Shown in pieces: positions 10,779 to 23,101 of a DNA stretch of 64,000 nucleotides. Location: the NCBI GenBank assembly GCA_030549495.1, contig JAUIRK010001033.1:62001-126000 (forward strand). Reading direction: 5' to 3'. The position numbers and the translations under genes were made by a program. This DNA is from Nectonema munidae (Eukaryota > Nematomorpha > Nectonematoida > Nectonematidae). Within the stretch, counting starts at the first letter, position 1, and each line of letters starts with the position of its first letter. Under the pieces are notes generated by a model that made no database searches, was not told the DNA's origin, and was given only the letters and a program-made list of their open reading frames with translations.

Positions 10779-11245
10779 AGATTTGAAGCTAATTTGAAAA
10801 AAAACGATCAACTCATCCAAGATTTTTTATTCAATAAATAAGTGACGGATAAGGATGAACGAGTTTTTGAAACAATAAGGCTTTGACTATACCCTTTGAT
10901 GAAAGAACGGAAGATTTAACCAGGAGCAATGCAATTTTGGTCATTTACAATTTTTTATATATATTTCTTCAATACCATTGATCTGTAAGGCTAAACCTTG
11001 CCAAGCACTCATTCTATGCTTTAAAAAATTTATATTCATTTCTTCTGCTGTAGATTTCACTTTTCTCTGTTTTATAATTTAAAATATTTCAATATTCTTT
11101 GACCTCATGTGTAGGACCACATAAAAGTTGGGATATTTTCAAACCTTGTATGTTTGGTATTTTGGATTTAGTTGCAGATTTGATTTATCTCTTTTTTTAA
11201 TGATAATAATTTGTGATTGTGTTTTGTTTATCGCAAATTTTAGAA
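10779..11245. other. No recognisable feature
   Basis: AT-rich unique-looking sequence. It ends in a purine-rich GGA run (11245-11277) that grades into the GAA tract. Confidence 0.5.
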
Positions 11246-11277
11246 GAGGAGGAGGAGGAGGAGGGGGGGAGGGGGGA

Positions 11278-12151
11278 GAAGAAGAAGAAGAAGAAGAAGA
11301 AGAAGAAGAAGAAGAAGAAGAAGAAGAAGAAGAAGAAGAAGAAGAAGAAGAAGAAGAAGAAGAAGAAGAAGAAGAAGAAGAAGAAGAAGAAGAAGAAGAA
11401 GAAGAAGAAGAAGAAGAAGAAGAAGAAGAAGAAGAAGAAGAAGAAGAAGAAGAAGAAGAAGAAGAAGAAGAAGAAGAAGAAGAAGAAGAAGAAGAAGAAG
11501 AAGAAGAAGAAGAAGAAGAAGAAGAAGAAGAAGAAGAAGAAGAAGAAGAAGAAGAAGAAGAAGAAGAAGAAGAAGAAGAAGAAGAAGAAGAAGAAGAAGA
11601 AGAAGAAGAAGAAGAAGAAGAAGAAGAAGAAGAAGAAGAAGAAGAAGAAGAAGAAGAAGAAGAAGAAGAAGAAGAAGAAGAAGAAGAAGAAGAAGAAGAA
11701 GAAGAAGAAGAAGAAGAAGAAGAAGAAGAAGAAGAAGAAGAAGAAGAAGAAGAAGAAGAAGAAGAAGAAGAAGAAGAAGAAGAAGAAGAAGAAGAAGAAG
11801 AAGAAGAAGAAGAAGAAGAAGAAGAAGAAGAAGAAGAAGAAGAAGAAGAAGAAGAAGAAGAAGAAGAAGAAGAAGAAGAAGAAGAAGAAGAAGAAGAAGA
11901 AGAAGAAGAAGAAGAAGAAGAAGAAGAAGAAGAAGAAGAAGAAGAAGAAGAAGAAGAAGAAGAAGAAGAAGAAGAAGAAGAAGAAGAAGAAGAAGAAGAA
12001 GAAGAAGAAGAAGAAGAAGAAGAAGAAGAAGAAGAAGAAGAAGAAGAAGAAGAAGAAGAAGAAGAAGAAGAAGAAGAAGAAGAAGAAGAAGAAGAAGAAG
12101 AAGAAGAAGAAGAAGAAGAAGAAGAAGAAGAAGAAGAAGAAGAAGAAGAAG

Positions 12152-12180
<29 letters not shown>
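11278..12180. repeat. Giant perfect trinucleotide tract, (GAA)301
   Basis: 903 bp of uninterrupted GAA (TTC on the minus strand) with no variant unit visible, preceded by a G-rich GGA/GGGGGGA run at 11245-11277. Long GAA/TTC tracts form triplex (H-DNA) structures and are unstable. The open frames through it (poly-Glu, poly-Lys, poly-Ser, poly-Phe) are by-products of the repeat, not genes. On the minus strand the tract directly continues a LINE reading frame ending SHTTD then poly-Phe. Confidence 0.98.
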
Positions 12181-12182
<2 letters not shown>

Positions 12183-12975
12183 CAGTTGTGTGAGACATTT
12201 TTTTTGAATGGATAACAATTCTGACAGCTTTTTTATACAAAACAATTAAGCGATGTAAATTACAGTGCCCAAAGTTGACGAAGCTGTAATAAAGATGAGG
12301 AAAAAAGAGAGATTTTAGTAAAATCAGAAGAACTTTAGTTGGAAAGAGCTTTCTGGTATGAGCTAATATACCTTTTATTTTGGCGAGCTTTATAGAAAAT
12401 AAGAAATGTGCTGATTAAAACTGAGATTATTTTCATTTATTAAACCAAGCAAATTCACTTCAGAAAAGATTTTCAAGTTCAGCTTGTCAAACAAAAAGGT
12501 TTCCAGGATGTTTTTTTCGAGAAAATAATTGATTTCGTTTTCGACTGATTTATGGCAAGGTAATTTCGTTCACACCAATTTAACACACTGGAATAAAAGT
12601 TCTTTAACAGTTCAAAATTATCAGAGCAGTACGGAAAAATTAATGTTACATCATCTGCGTATATTAAAACATCAAAAAAGTCAGTGCTGTTGATAAAATG
12701 ATTCATATACACAATAAAAAGCAGTGGACCTAAGATAGATCCCTGTGGCACTCCTCTGGTTATGTTGTGATAAGAAGAATTTGCCTTGTGGTAGTTGACA
12801 AACTGTTTGCGATTTGCTAGATACGAAGCATAAATAGAACAGCGAGGCCCAAAAGAGCTCGTACATTTTAACTAGTGCGACAAAGTTGCTAGTTCCATTA
12901 TTACCAAAACCGCTTTTATGATAAAAGAGCCAGCAGTGCATTTGAGTTGGTACAAAAAGAGATATTAACCTAATT
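12181..12975 (-). mobile_element. CR1-like LINE ORF2 remnant joined to the TTC tract
   Basis: On the minus strand this reads, with frame changes, LANRKQFVNYHKANSSYHN, GVPQGSILGPLLFIVYMN, the catalytic YADD (LIYADDVTLIF), NYLAINQSKTKSIIFSKK, then SEVNLLGLINENNLSFNQHI, KLAKIKGILAHTRKLFPT, NFGHCNL and YKKAVRIV. It matches the left-edge LINE block for block, so it is the same clade. It is 5'-truncated within RT and stops abruptly at SHTT, where the TTC tract begins. The left-edge LINE has SHTNQLFLRL here. Confidence 0.82.
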
Positions 12976-15165
12976 AGCTGGTTTAATGTTTGTGTGTGAA
13001 GAATTATCAGATTCTAATCAATAATTTTATAAAACATTATAATATATCTGTAATAGATTTAATTAACACACTTTATTATAGAAACAGATAAAAACAAATT
13101 GAGTAGAAAAATAACTAAAAATGCTAAAAAGCGACAAATTTAAAAAGAAGAATTCAATTAATGAATAGCTCATCTTTTATGAGAAGTCATAGTTATAAAT
13201 TTACAAAATTAAGGTAACTAATAAGGAACTGTTTAAAGGCCGTGAAGCCGCTCATATGAAATAACACTAAATATGATATATAATAAAGATATCTGAAAAA
13301 ACAACACAGATATGAAAACAATCCATAATTTATATACAGTTAAAAATTCAATTAAAACAGATTATAATTGTGCAAGCATAAATATAGTATAAAAGATTAG
13401 CAACAATTGATATAAATTATTTATTATATAAATATTAAATCAACTAATAAGTGTATATGATGCAAAGAATTAGGACGCACGTATATTAAGAAAAACGAAT
13501 AACAATTGCAAGTCTCACATCTGGATAAGTATTTTCACATTAATCCTTTTTTAATTAATTTTTTGAACAAACCGATACTCAAATGTGTGTATTCTAGCCT
13601 ATAACTATTAAAGTTGCAGAAATCTGATAATTTAAACTTAAGGGTTTGGTAAAATTTCATTCTGTTATAGTTAGGTAATTTAGTAATAAATTTATAACGC
13701 AAATCATACTTACAATCGGCTAAGCTAAAATCAAGGATATTTTCAAAAGCACCACACAAACAACCATTAAAAAGTTTGTATATGAACATGGCCGAGTTGT
13801 TCTTATAAAGGTCATTAAGTTTTAGAATATTGGAAGCAAGAAACAAGTGGCTAGTATGACTTATATGATTAATGTTATAAATGTACCTTACAGCTTTTTT
13901 TGGATAATTTCCAAACTTGAAAGGTTACCATGTCCCCATAATAGTATGCAATAATTTATATAGGCTAGAAAAAATGAGTTATATAATAATTTTTTAACTT
14001 CCAGAAGATTTAAAATTCCAATAACCCTAGATACTTTACCATTTACACATGAAATATGATTTTTCCATTTTAATCTTCTATCTATCACTACACCTAAGAG
14101 TTGAAAGTTTTCAACAACTTCAAACAATAAATTATCCATTCCAAGACTTATTGGTTTATTCATAGAGAAAAACATTAGTTTTGATTTTATCATTAATTAT
14201 TATCATTCCATTTTTGTTTATCCAAAAAAAGAAGCTCTGAAATTCTTCATGTATATAACTTTTTCAATGTTTGTTAGATCAGAAGGAAAAAACGGTAGCA
14301 GTAAAGTTAGATCGTCTTCAAAACTGAAATAGCTCAAGTTAGAGTCAATGTAATATAGATCATTGGTGAATATTAAAAAAAGGAATGGATGGAATATAGA
14401 CCCCTGGGGAACAACAGCGGTTATGTGTTTTTTATCAGACAGAACACTTTCAATTAATACTTGCCGTTGTCTTGATCCAAGATATGATTCCATGAATAAG
14501 TATGTTATTTTTTGAAATCCATATAATCGTAGTTTTTGGAGTAAAAGCTGATGTGATATGATATCAAATGATTTAGAAAATTCAATAAATGCAGATTGAG
14601 ATAGAACATAACGACCTTCAGCATATTTATCAATAATTTGATTCACTAGTAATGACAAAAATTGTTGAGTGTTATGATGCTTTCAAAATCCAAACTGATC
14701 TTTATATAGTAAACCATTAAGGATGAAGAAATAACTCATTTGTTTATAAAGTAATTTTTCAAAAAAAAAGAATTATAGAGATAGGCCTATAGTGGTAGAT
14801 ATCATGTTTATCCCCTTTTTTGAAAACTGGATGCACTTTATTAGTTTTAAAAAGACTTGGATAAATCGAAAATTCAAGGCAAGAGTTGAATCCTATAAGA
14901 AGAAACTCCGCCAGAATGTTTATGATCAATTTTATATGGTACATAGAAATTCCATATATGTCAGCACTTTTAGTGGATTTAAAAGAACTAACGACCAGGA
15001 GAACAACTTGGAGAGAAAATTTATCAAAGTCAAATTCAAGATTAGATGCATTCAAAAAACTGAAGTTATCAATGTTTTGATATGGGCGACTTTCACTATT
15101 TGTGAACTTTGTATTTGTTTTGTATACTTAGGAGTGCTTTAACAATGTACCTTTTGAAGTCAAGA
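12976..15165 (-). mobile_element. Second minus-strand LINE remnant (RT and C-terminus)
   Basis: Coding blocks run 15165 down to 13535: SADIYGISMYHIKLI, DIYHYRPISII, AFIEFSKSFDIISHQLLLQK (FIDLSKAFD-type), VPQGSIFHPFLFLIFTNDL, FEDDLTLLLPF at the FADD site, FQLLGVVIDRRLKWKNHISC and a 103-codon C-terminal frame. The catalytic FADD reads FEDD, so the protein would be dead. There is a frame change between 14759 and 14658 and others further down. 12976-13534 is AT-rich and likely its 3'UTR; no microsatellite tail was found. It abuts piggyBac sequence at its 5' side. Confidence 0.78.
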
Positions 15166-15169
15166 TGAG

Positions 15170-16912
15170 TAATTTTGTCTTTTTTTGCTACTTTCGTTAA
15201 AAAAGGATCCACAAATTCATGCATCTAACGTCAAAAAATATTTTAGCAACTTCTAGTCTTTTTGTCGCTTAATTTTGTACAATATTTTTCAACATTCCAC
15301 TCACTTAAATCCACCCCCCCCCTCCATATATTGGTTGTACATTTGTATGCATTGAAGCAGCGAAACTTCAAGTTTTTTCACCTTTGTCTTCTTGAAGAAA
15401 GCGTTTTTGGCTCAACTTCAAGGCAACGCATAATACGCGATTATCCTTCCATGATACCACACAAATCTTTGAAAGTTGCGTAAAAAAGTCGCAATATCCT
15501 CTTTCTTTTTTCTCTATCTTTTTAAAGTCGATAGAAAAATCGCCTAAACGCTTTTTTCTTATAGTCCCAGTAGCCTTTATTCCTTTTTTCCTTAAGTATA
15601 ACAAATATCAATACTTTAAAAAAAAAATTAAAGAATACATTTCAACCTTCAGGTAAATCTTATGTAAACTTTTTAACCACATGAAATCCTAATGGTTCCT
15701 TCCTATTTAATTTTTCGTTCTTTCCCTGATGAACGTCAAAGGAGTAACAAAATCCTGTTTAGCATCACACAACGCCCATAATTTATACCCAAAACGAATG
15801 GGTTTTCCGTGCATAAATGGTTTTGTAGAATGTCTTAAAAAATATTCTACCATTTTTTCATCAATTTAAAAATATTCACTGAAAAAAATAATATTTTTTT
15901 GAAGTTATTATTCAACAGAGAAATAAGAGAACCAATTTTAAACAATTTATGTTTAGGGTCAATTTTAGAATTATCAATAAAATGTATAAAACTTTTTAGT
16001 TCTTTAAATCTATTTTTTGTCATGATTTTTTTCACTAGAGTGGCGCCACAATCTTTATCAGTAGACCAATACAAGTCTTATAGGGGAAACAAATGATAAC
16101 TGGACAAAAAAGTATGTCCAAAAACTTTTATAATCATTTTCATCACATTTAAAACCTTGGTTATTGCATTGATATGCAAGAGATTGTTCAGTTATCAACT
16201 TCTTTGTTCCATTTAAAATTTTTACTTTTAATTTTTTCTGAGAATTCAACTTCTAAAGTTCCTGGTATGTCTTTCAAGTTTTCAAGGTTCTCAAAGTCTT
16301 CGTCTTCATCGGTAAGCATGTCAAGTTCAGCAAGAATTGCAATCAAAGTGTTCTTGTTTTCAAACGTCGCAACATTTATAGCCTCGTCAAGATGCTTTAT
16401 TTGAGACATTTTAAAGTATTACAAGATAAACAGAATGAAAAAATCGATAAAAAAAACTGTCTTCACTATGAGCGGAAATACAAGAGAAAAAATTGATTGA
16501 AAAATGCAGCAATTGTTTATAATTTGACTATAAGTGCATTTTTTCACTTCGGTCTAATGTCGATTTGTGTCGACATGATTGATTTGATAAAAAACTAATG
16601 ACTTTTGATTAAAATTTATATTTTTCTTTTTGAGTACATAAGAGACGTTATATAAAATAATATATTAATAAAAAGATTTTTTTAACAAGGCGCAGGTTTT
16701 ATTTATAGAAGTTTTAATGCTCAACAAAAAAATTTTCAAGCTGTTTTGATTCTAAGTAGAAAAAATAAATAATTATGATAAAAAATGTTCATTTATGCAT
16801 TTTAAATAAAATTACAAGATAATTTACAAACCCATTTTCATTTTAAAAATTTTTTTAAAAAAGATTATATAAATAGAAAATGCATTTATAGTCGACATTA
16901 GTCGGTAATGGG
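15170..16912 (-). mobile_element. piggyBac transposon remnant with one intact terminus
   Basis: The minus strand begins at TTAA (16913-16916) followed by CCCATTACCGACTAATGTCG, a typical piggyBac end. The transposase N-terminus starts at ATG 16409 (MSQIKHLDEAINVATFENKN, then an acidic region). Decayed frames follow with YWSTDKDCGATLV, KNRFKELKSFIHFIDN, MVEYFLRHSTKPF..GKPIRFGYKLWALCDA (around the first catalytic Asp block), IKATGTIRKKRLGDF and ICVVSWKDNRVLCVA. The C-terminal part fades near 15170. Stops and frame changes are frequent. It is a different lineage from the piggyBac at 5200-6084. The other end was not found. Confidence 0.85.
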
Positions 16913-16916
16913 TTAA

Positions 16917-18639
16917 CAGGAAATAAATCAAAATTTTAAAACTCAGAAATTGAAAATATACTTTGTGCATTCCATTATATAATTAGGGAAAATTATCAAA
17001 AGCCCTTAATAAATCCTGATCTTACCCCTTAGAGGTCGCTGTTTCAAGGCCAAGAGCTCGTTTCTTAGGGAATATGATTTGTAGGGAAAAGGCGATCATT
17101 ATGGGAATAATATATTCGAATTAGGATGTAGTCTCACGCTGAATTCAAAAAGCGTGGTGACAACGAGTCGAGACCAAAAATCTGGAATGACAAAACGCAT
17201 CATGGAACAAAACGTATTTAGAATAGTGAAAAAGATTTAGCATTATTTTTATGATTAGTTAGAAACTTGGTTATTTTTACAGATTTAGTAAGTAATTTGG
17301 CAATCTTTGTATTTTAGTCGCACTAAAGAAGGACTAAAAGTTGAGGCCAACATGTGTTCCCGTTTTCATTGACTTTGTGTCCCGATAAACTTAAATTTGC
17401 TACGGTTATGGAAACATTTACTAGAAAGGATTCAATCTTACATTTGATATTTCTTACCTAGCAAAACCTTTGTGGAAAAGAGAAAACACACACTCTATTA
17501 GGATAATTCTAGGATTGTTTAAAAGGTACTTGCATATGATAGGATTGAATTATGAGAGTATAACTGAATTTCTCAATTTTGCCCACTTGCAATTGGAGTG
17601 ATGGATGTTATGTGCCTTTTTTCAAATTAATTAGAGTGAGATAAACCCTTTGAGGATGAGTATGACACCGGTGTACCAAGAAATAAAAGCCATCTGCTTT
17701 AAATATATAATATTCCATTGGAAAAAAGGTAGACTGGAAAAAGAGTCTTAAAAATCCAGATCCTCAAAAGGTTAAAATAACATTAGGTGTAAGCGTTTAC
17801 AAAATCAAGTAGGGTGTCAGTATAGGGAGAGTATATTTAGATAGAAATGTTTCGATGAGTTTAATAATGGTTTAGGAAGATGATGGATGAACTGGTTCTC
17901 CTGTGTGTACTCGCTTAGATTGTATTGACATAGTGGTCCGGGCCTGAACACTTTAAGAGAAGGGAAAATTAAAAAAAACCTTAACAAAAGTTGAACAGAT
18001 AAAGAAAAGAATTGAATTATTGAACTGGATTAATTCCATTTAGATAGAAATAACTGTCCTTTAATAAATTTTATTATTTTATAGATTTTGATTATTTGCA
18101 TCAACGGACAGACTCCTAACAGTATTAGTAATTGTAATTGATTAAGGAATAAACGTGGAGAAAATAGAGGCCATTCACTGAGACAAAAAAATTAGTATCC
18201 CTTACTAATTACATTAGAAAAGTTGTTCTTTGGATTAATAAACGATGACTTTGCTAACCGTATTAGTCACTGTTACCAAGTTTGCTATTTTCACAAATAT
18301 GAGTAAATAAAAAACGAGACAGAACAATCTTTATTTTCTTCAATGTTAGAGGATGTGAATTAATAACAAGGGCACTGTGCAGTCATGAAATTCAGAGAAG
18401 ATGGGTATCATTTGAACAAAGAGAGAGAAATTAGATGGCGTTAAAAGTAAACATATATATTTTAAATGGGTTTTCACGATATATTTTCCATGTTGTTTTT
18501 TAAAGATATTCTTACACCAAACATTTAAAAAAGTTAATCTTAGAGAAAAATATTACATTATGAATATTGTTCATTTAATAAATAAGTATGTTTTATAAAT
18601 TTTCAAATAATTTTTTAACAGTTCAATTTTCAAATTTAT
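16917..18639. other. No recognisable gene
   Basis: 1.7 kb of AT-rich sequence. No open frame, terminal repeat or RNA gene could be supported on either strand. Confidence 0.5.
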
Positions 18640-18958
18640 TACGTAGTTGTCTTCTCTCTCAAACAAGTCAAATCTTAAGGCAAGTATTCGATTTGCATCT
18701 TTGGCCATATAACATTCGTGCATTTGGGAACAAGACACACACGAGGCCTGGCGATGGGTGTGCGAGAAGGATTAAAGGTTTTAAGTTTCATGATAAGTGT
18801 TTGGAGACTCAATGCCCTGAAGTTTAATCTTGGTAGAGCTGGACTTTCAGTTATTTTTACTGACAAGGTGACCTAAACGCTCACCACACTAGACTTTTCA
18901 GTGAAATCAATAGCTCGGCTGGCCCCGACTTATTCAAGTTGGTCGAGACTCTTAATAT
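18640..18958 (+). mobile_element. Decayed copy of the Jockey-like LINE (endonuclease region)
   Basis: Nucleotide match to 52705-53090 of the Jockey-like LINE: GTCTTCTCTCT, GCGATGGGTGTGCGAGA, then GTGACCTAAACGCTCACCAC. Compared with the full copies, roughly 80-90 bp are missing between the TGGTAGAGCTGGA and AAGGTGACCTAAACG blocks, and point changes are numerous. This is an older insertion of the same family than those at 51-62 kb. Confidence 0.85.
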
Positions 18959-19346
18959 TTTGTAAGAATATTTTTGTGTGTTTCTGACTGAATGTTGTTT
19001 GTAATAAAACTTTATTCTTCTAATGCTAGTGAAATTGAAATATTTGAAATATCAGAAGGAAAGTTTTTAATTAAAACCTCCAAAATACTTTCTTTTTCAG
19101 AGTTGCCTAATCTTTTAGTACCATGAATTAAATGAAATAAATCGTTTGAAGTTAGGTATTCTAGAAACTTCACTTGGAATGAATTTTTAAAAATGCTTGA
19201 GGTCTTTAAAATTGAATTATGCATATTCTCTTAACTTTTTTAATAATGTTCATGAAATCATATTGAAAAATGAAATGGTTGTTGTTTTCGAATAACCGGT
19301 TGTAAGTTTCCGTCTTTCGTTTTAACAAAAATTTTCAAAATAGTTT

Positions 19347-19497
19347 AAAAACAAGGTTTTATGACCGGTTTTTAAAACTAATAGTAAAGAATGAACCGTC
19401 AGCATATAAAATTTAATTAAGACAAAACAAAGTTTTATAACTGGTCCTTAACACTAATCTCAAGGGGTGAATCGTCAGCATTAAGTTAAGTTTAATG
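19347..19497 (+). repeat. Two-copy tandem duplication, ~76-bp period
   Basis: AAAACAAGGTTTTATGACCGG..GAACCGTCAGCAT is followed by AAAACAAAGTTTTATAACTGG..GAATCGTCAGCAT, about 75% alike by eye. The flanks (18960-19346 and 19498-20344) are AT-rich and hold nothing recognisable. Confidence 0.6.
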
Positions 19498-20344
19498 GGT
19501 CAGGCTAAATCGTGCAAGCATTTTAAAAGGTGAAAAAAAGCAGGACGATCGTTTTAGTTGTTATTAATTTACACGTAAAATATAATAGCTAAGCATTGAA
19601 GTAGTAGTTTCATCCAATTCTAGTTAAAAAAAGAGTATTGAAAAACCTAAAATGGAAGCTGAAGTACGCTCAGTTTCGCACTATAATAAAGAAAAAGTTA
19701 AAATTTCAATCGTTTTTATATTAAAATTAGCTAAAAATATCTCAGGTTAAAACGTGCACATTTATTAAAATGTAAATAGCATAATGATGCATAATCGCCG
19801 TAAAATAAAGTCAAAAAATAAATTGTCTAAACATAAATGAACTTCAAACCTTATAAACTATTTATATCTTTAGTTTTTTAAATTGAATTTAAAAGAATTT
19901 TTTTGTTCATTAAAATTAAAATTGTGTTTGCATATAAATTTCAAAAGTTAATAATATTTTATTGAATTTTAAGTATATAATTTTATTACTATCGTTATTT
20001 CTCTTTTATTTTATGGTTAAATGTCCCAAGAGAAAAGACCATAATTTCTAGAAGTAAAACCTTGCTAAATAAGACAAGCTTCATATCTAAATTTTTGTCA
20101 CTTTCAGTGAGGTTTTCCTTTAGAGTTTAGAAAGTAAAAAATAGAGGAAAAAAAACACTCAATATCATGTCATATTTATCATAAAATGGTGCACATAACT
20201 TACACATAATGGGTTTCAAAAATATAAAATGATGAGGAAAATTATTTCGATTGTGATGGTAAATCACAAATAATAAACTTCATCAAAATTAATAGTTTAT
20301 AGTTAATCAACTATAAAATCTTTAAATTTTTAAATCAAGTTAAG

Positions 20345-21195
20345 ACACTTTTACCCATTTTCAAGTAGGCTGTGTTTACTGGTTATATTCTTTTTTTTTT
20401 ATAAAAAATTAGTCAAACCTGACAAAATAATTTAAATATGCCAGCCCATGTCAAAATTAAAATTTTTATTCTTATAAAAAGTTTTTTATACATTTCAAGT
20501 ATGTAAAATTTAATGGTGATGTCATTTTATATGTAATCAATAAAACCTGTCAAAAAATGGATAATTCACTCAAAATATTTCATTCTACAGTAACCTATGT
20601 AACATGAAAGGACCTCCATCTTTTTGCCTACAAATTCGTTATCGACTTGTAGTCTCTACGACATATTATGATTTAGAGTATGTAATTTTGCTATTCATTT
20701 CATGATGATCCTTTCTTGGTAGCTCTTTTTTCATTTGAAATTTATATTCTTCAATGTGTGTTCGAAAATTTTTTTATAATGATAAAATTACTTTTTTCCT
20801 CTCTCAAAGCATTCTGATTAAAGAATCTTCTTGATGATCTTAGACTTTTTAATCAGGATCGTGTATTTTATTATCAGGCCTGAATATTTGTCAACCAATC
20901 TCATTTCAAAGGTTTTTTTCTGATGAATCATTCGTGATGTTCATTGTTCAATTACAAAAAGTTGTCCAAGTTTTCATCTAAAAAATTATTTCTTTGACGC
21001 AAAAGGAAAAAGATGGACAAATTCAATTTAAATTAAAAATATCTTGATAGTGACTAAATTCTCACATATTGGAATTTGTGCCATTTTTGATAAATCTGAC
21101 CTATTCTAAATTTTCAGATTTTCTACCCATCTTAGCTAAATGTTAATTGTAATCCTATATGATAAGCTATAGATTTAAAAGAGGAACTTCTTTTT
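20345..21195 (-). repeat. Unclassified interspersed repeat, copy B (inverted relative to copy A)
   Basis: Reverse complement of 9200-10085 over almost its full length, with scattered substitutions and small indels. It includes AGGCTGTGTTTACTGGTTAT at the left and GATAAGCTATAGATTTAAA at the right. See copy A for content. Confidence 0.75.
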
Positions 21196-21559
21196 CACAG
21201 TCAAAATCTTTTAAAGCATCTATTATATAATTAAACCTCTCCCTAGTTCATTAGAACATGGTAGATCTTCCATTTAGTCAAGATACATATTTTTTTAAAT
21301 TATTTGTTTTGATCACATGTTCTCTTTTAAATTAGTTTTCAAATTGGTTCCTTCTCTCATACAAATTTTCAAAAGATTTTATAATACGTTTTGTTTGTTT
21401 TTTTAATAAATATTTCATACTCAAGATGATTTTAGAAAGTATTATAAACCAAAATATACAAAAAAAAGTATATTTTCACTATATATCTAATATGCAGCCA
21501 TTTTTTGAAAATTTTTTACAGAACTGATTTTTAGGCATACATTACTAATTCAATTGCCA

Positions 21560-22460
21560 CTTCGAGATATTTTTTAACCGTACTATCCAAAATCCAGTAC
21601 AGAAATAAAATAAGCATAGTCGATTTGGTATAAAATAGATATTTTATTTTTTTGAAAATATTTTTGAAGACAGTATCTTGAAATAAACCGCAAATCTGAT
21701 TGAAGCTTTCAGATATTTTAAAACCATAAGTGCCAAAACTGAGTCCAAAAATGAAACCAGCATCTTCCATTTGGCATAAAAACAGATATTTTATTTAAAT
21801 TTCAAAAATATTTCTGTAGACATTAGACGTAAATCGAACATTTGATTGATACTTTCAGACATTTAAAACCTCTAAATGCAAAAAATGATTTCAGAAATAA
21901 AAATGATCATAGTCGAATTGGTATAAAAACATATATTTCATGTAAAATTAGAGAGAATATTTTGGGATAGTTTTACGACATAAACCGCAAATTTGATTGA
22001 CACTAGCAGTAAAACCTCTAAATGGAAAAACTGTCTTCAGAAATGAAATCATCATGATCTATTTGCTATAAAAACATATATTTACCGTAAAATTATAATC
22101 AATATTTTTGAAAACAAATTTTAGAACTAAACGCAAATTTGATTGATACTTATAGGTATTTTCAAATTCAACCTGGAAAAATGGAGTCCATAAATGAAAC
22201 TAGTATGGTTGATTTGGTATAAAAACATATATTTAATTGTAAAATTTGAATGAATGTATTTGGAAACAATTTTTAGAAGTAAACCGCAAATTTAATTAAC
22301 ACGTATAAGTATTTTCACATCCTAAACGTAGAAAATGAGTCCAGAAATGAAAACAGCATGACCGATTTAGTATTAAAGCATATATTTTATGTAAAATTTG
22401 AAGGTATATTTTATTAGATACATTTTTGATCAATCAAAATTTTGATTGACATTTTCTAAA
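21560..22460 (+). repeat. Satellite-like tandem array, ~145-150 bp unit, about six copies
   Basis: The marker GTCGATTTGGTATAAAAxATATATTT recurs at about 21621, 21767, 21911, 22057, 22208 and 22360. Companion blocks are AAACCGCAAATTTGATTGA and GAGTCCAGAAATGAAA. Unit spacing rises from 144-146 bp to 151-152 bp on the right. Units diverge enough to suggest an old array. The short frames inside are not genes. Confidence 0.88.
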
Positions 22461-22744
22461 AAGTAACCATGATTATTGAAAAAATTAAATATATAAAGTG
22501 TTATGCGTTCCAAGCTGTATATAATTATAAATTTTTAGGGTATTATATAGTATAGATCCTAAGTTAAGATTAAGTACAGATAATGTCAAAATTTTGCTGA
22601 AAAATTTTAATTTTTAATTTTGATTGACGGTCTTGGGCATGTAAGGGCCATTCAACTACCATGAAAATGGTTTCAAAAGATGCAGCTAGCGATTTTAGGA
22701 AAAGTCACAAAATTTGAAGAGATATGATTCAGCCAATTTTCTAA

Positions 22745-22793
22745 TTTTTTAGTGAAGGGGGCGTTTTACGCCCCCAGCACTAATAGGGTTAAG
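22745..22793 (-). other. piggyBac-type transposon terminus with hairpin
   Basis: On the minus strand this reads TTAACCCTATTAGTGCTGGG followed by a perfect 7-bp hairpin, GGGGGCG-TAAAA-CGCCCCC. TTAA plus CCC and a GC-rich subterminal palindrome is the piggyBac end layout. The element body lies to the left and would contain the satellite array. Its second end was not found. Confidence 0.6.
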
Positions 22794-22839
22794 GGAAGAG
22801 TTTTGGAGTGATTTTGGGCAAATAGGGAGGAGCTACAGA

Positions 22840-22936
22840 TTTTTCTCTAAGATCAAACAGTGTAAAAGCAAAGACATTTTCTGAATATTTGAAAGATGAA
22901 AAGAAAATGGAATGTGTTGGATTCTTGGAAGACATA
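22840..22936 (+). pseudogene. hAT-family transposase relic, 5' piece (split by an LTR element)
   Basis: One frame reads VKAKTFSEYLKDEKKMECVG then FLEDI, and stops at the LTR element. It continues on the far side at 26037. This is the region just before the C-terminal dimerisation half of hAT transposases of the ZBED5/SCAND3-like type. Confidence 0.65.
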
Positions 22937-23082
22937 TGTTATATGATTGTAAATATATGCTGTAAGCTTATTGCACCTTTTAATTAAAAGGCATCCCTAA
23001 GCCAATATTTATTTATGTTAACACTATTTCCTGACATTGACGCAAGGCATAGTTGCTTAATAAATTATCTTATTACATAACA
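22937..23082 (+). repeat. 5' LTR of the Ty3/gypsy fossil
   Basis: About 146 bp, beginning TGTTATATG and ending near CATAACA, so with the usual TG..CA ends. It pairs with 25881-26031. Confidence 0.82.
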
Positions 23083-23101
23083 CTTTAAACAACTATCTGT
23101 C

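Noticed and set aside
11128-12245. Long open frames encoding poly-Glu, poly-Lys, poly-Ser or poly-Phe
   Set aside because: They are only the GAA/TTC tract read in different frames and carry no independent coding signal.
19012-19224. 70-codon minus-strand frame
   Set aside because: No motif, AT-rich codons and no splice or promoter context.
21531-21770. 79-codon minus-strand frame
   Set aside because: It lies in the satellite array and is not preserved between units.
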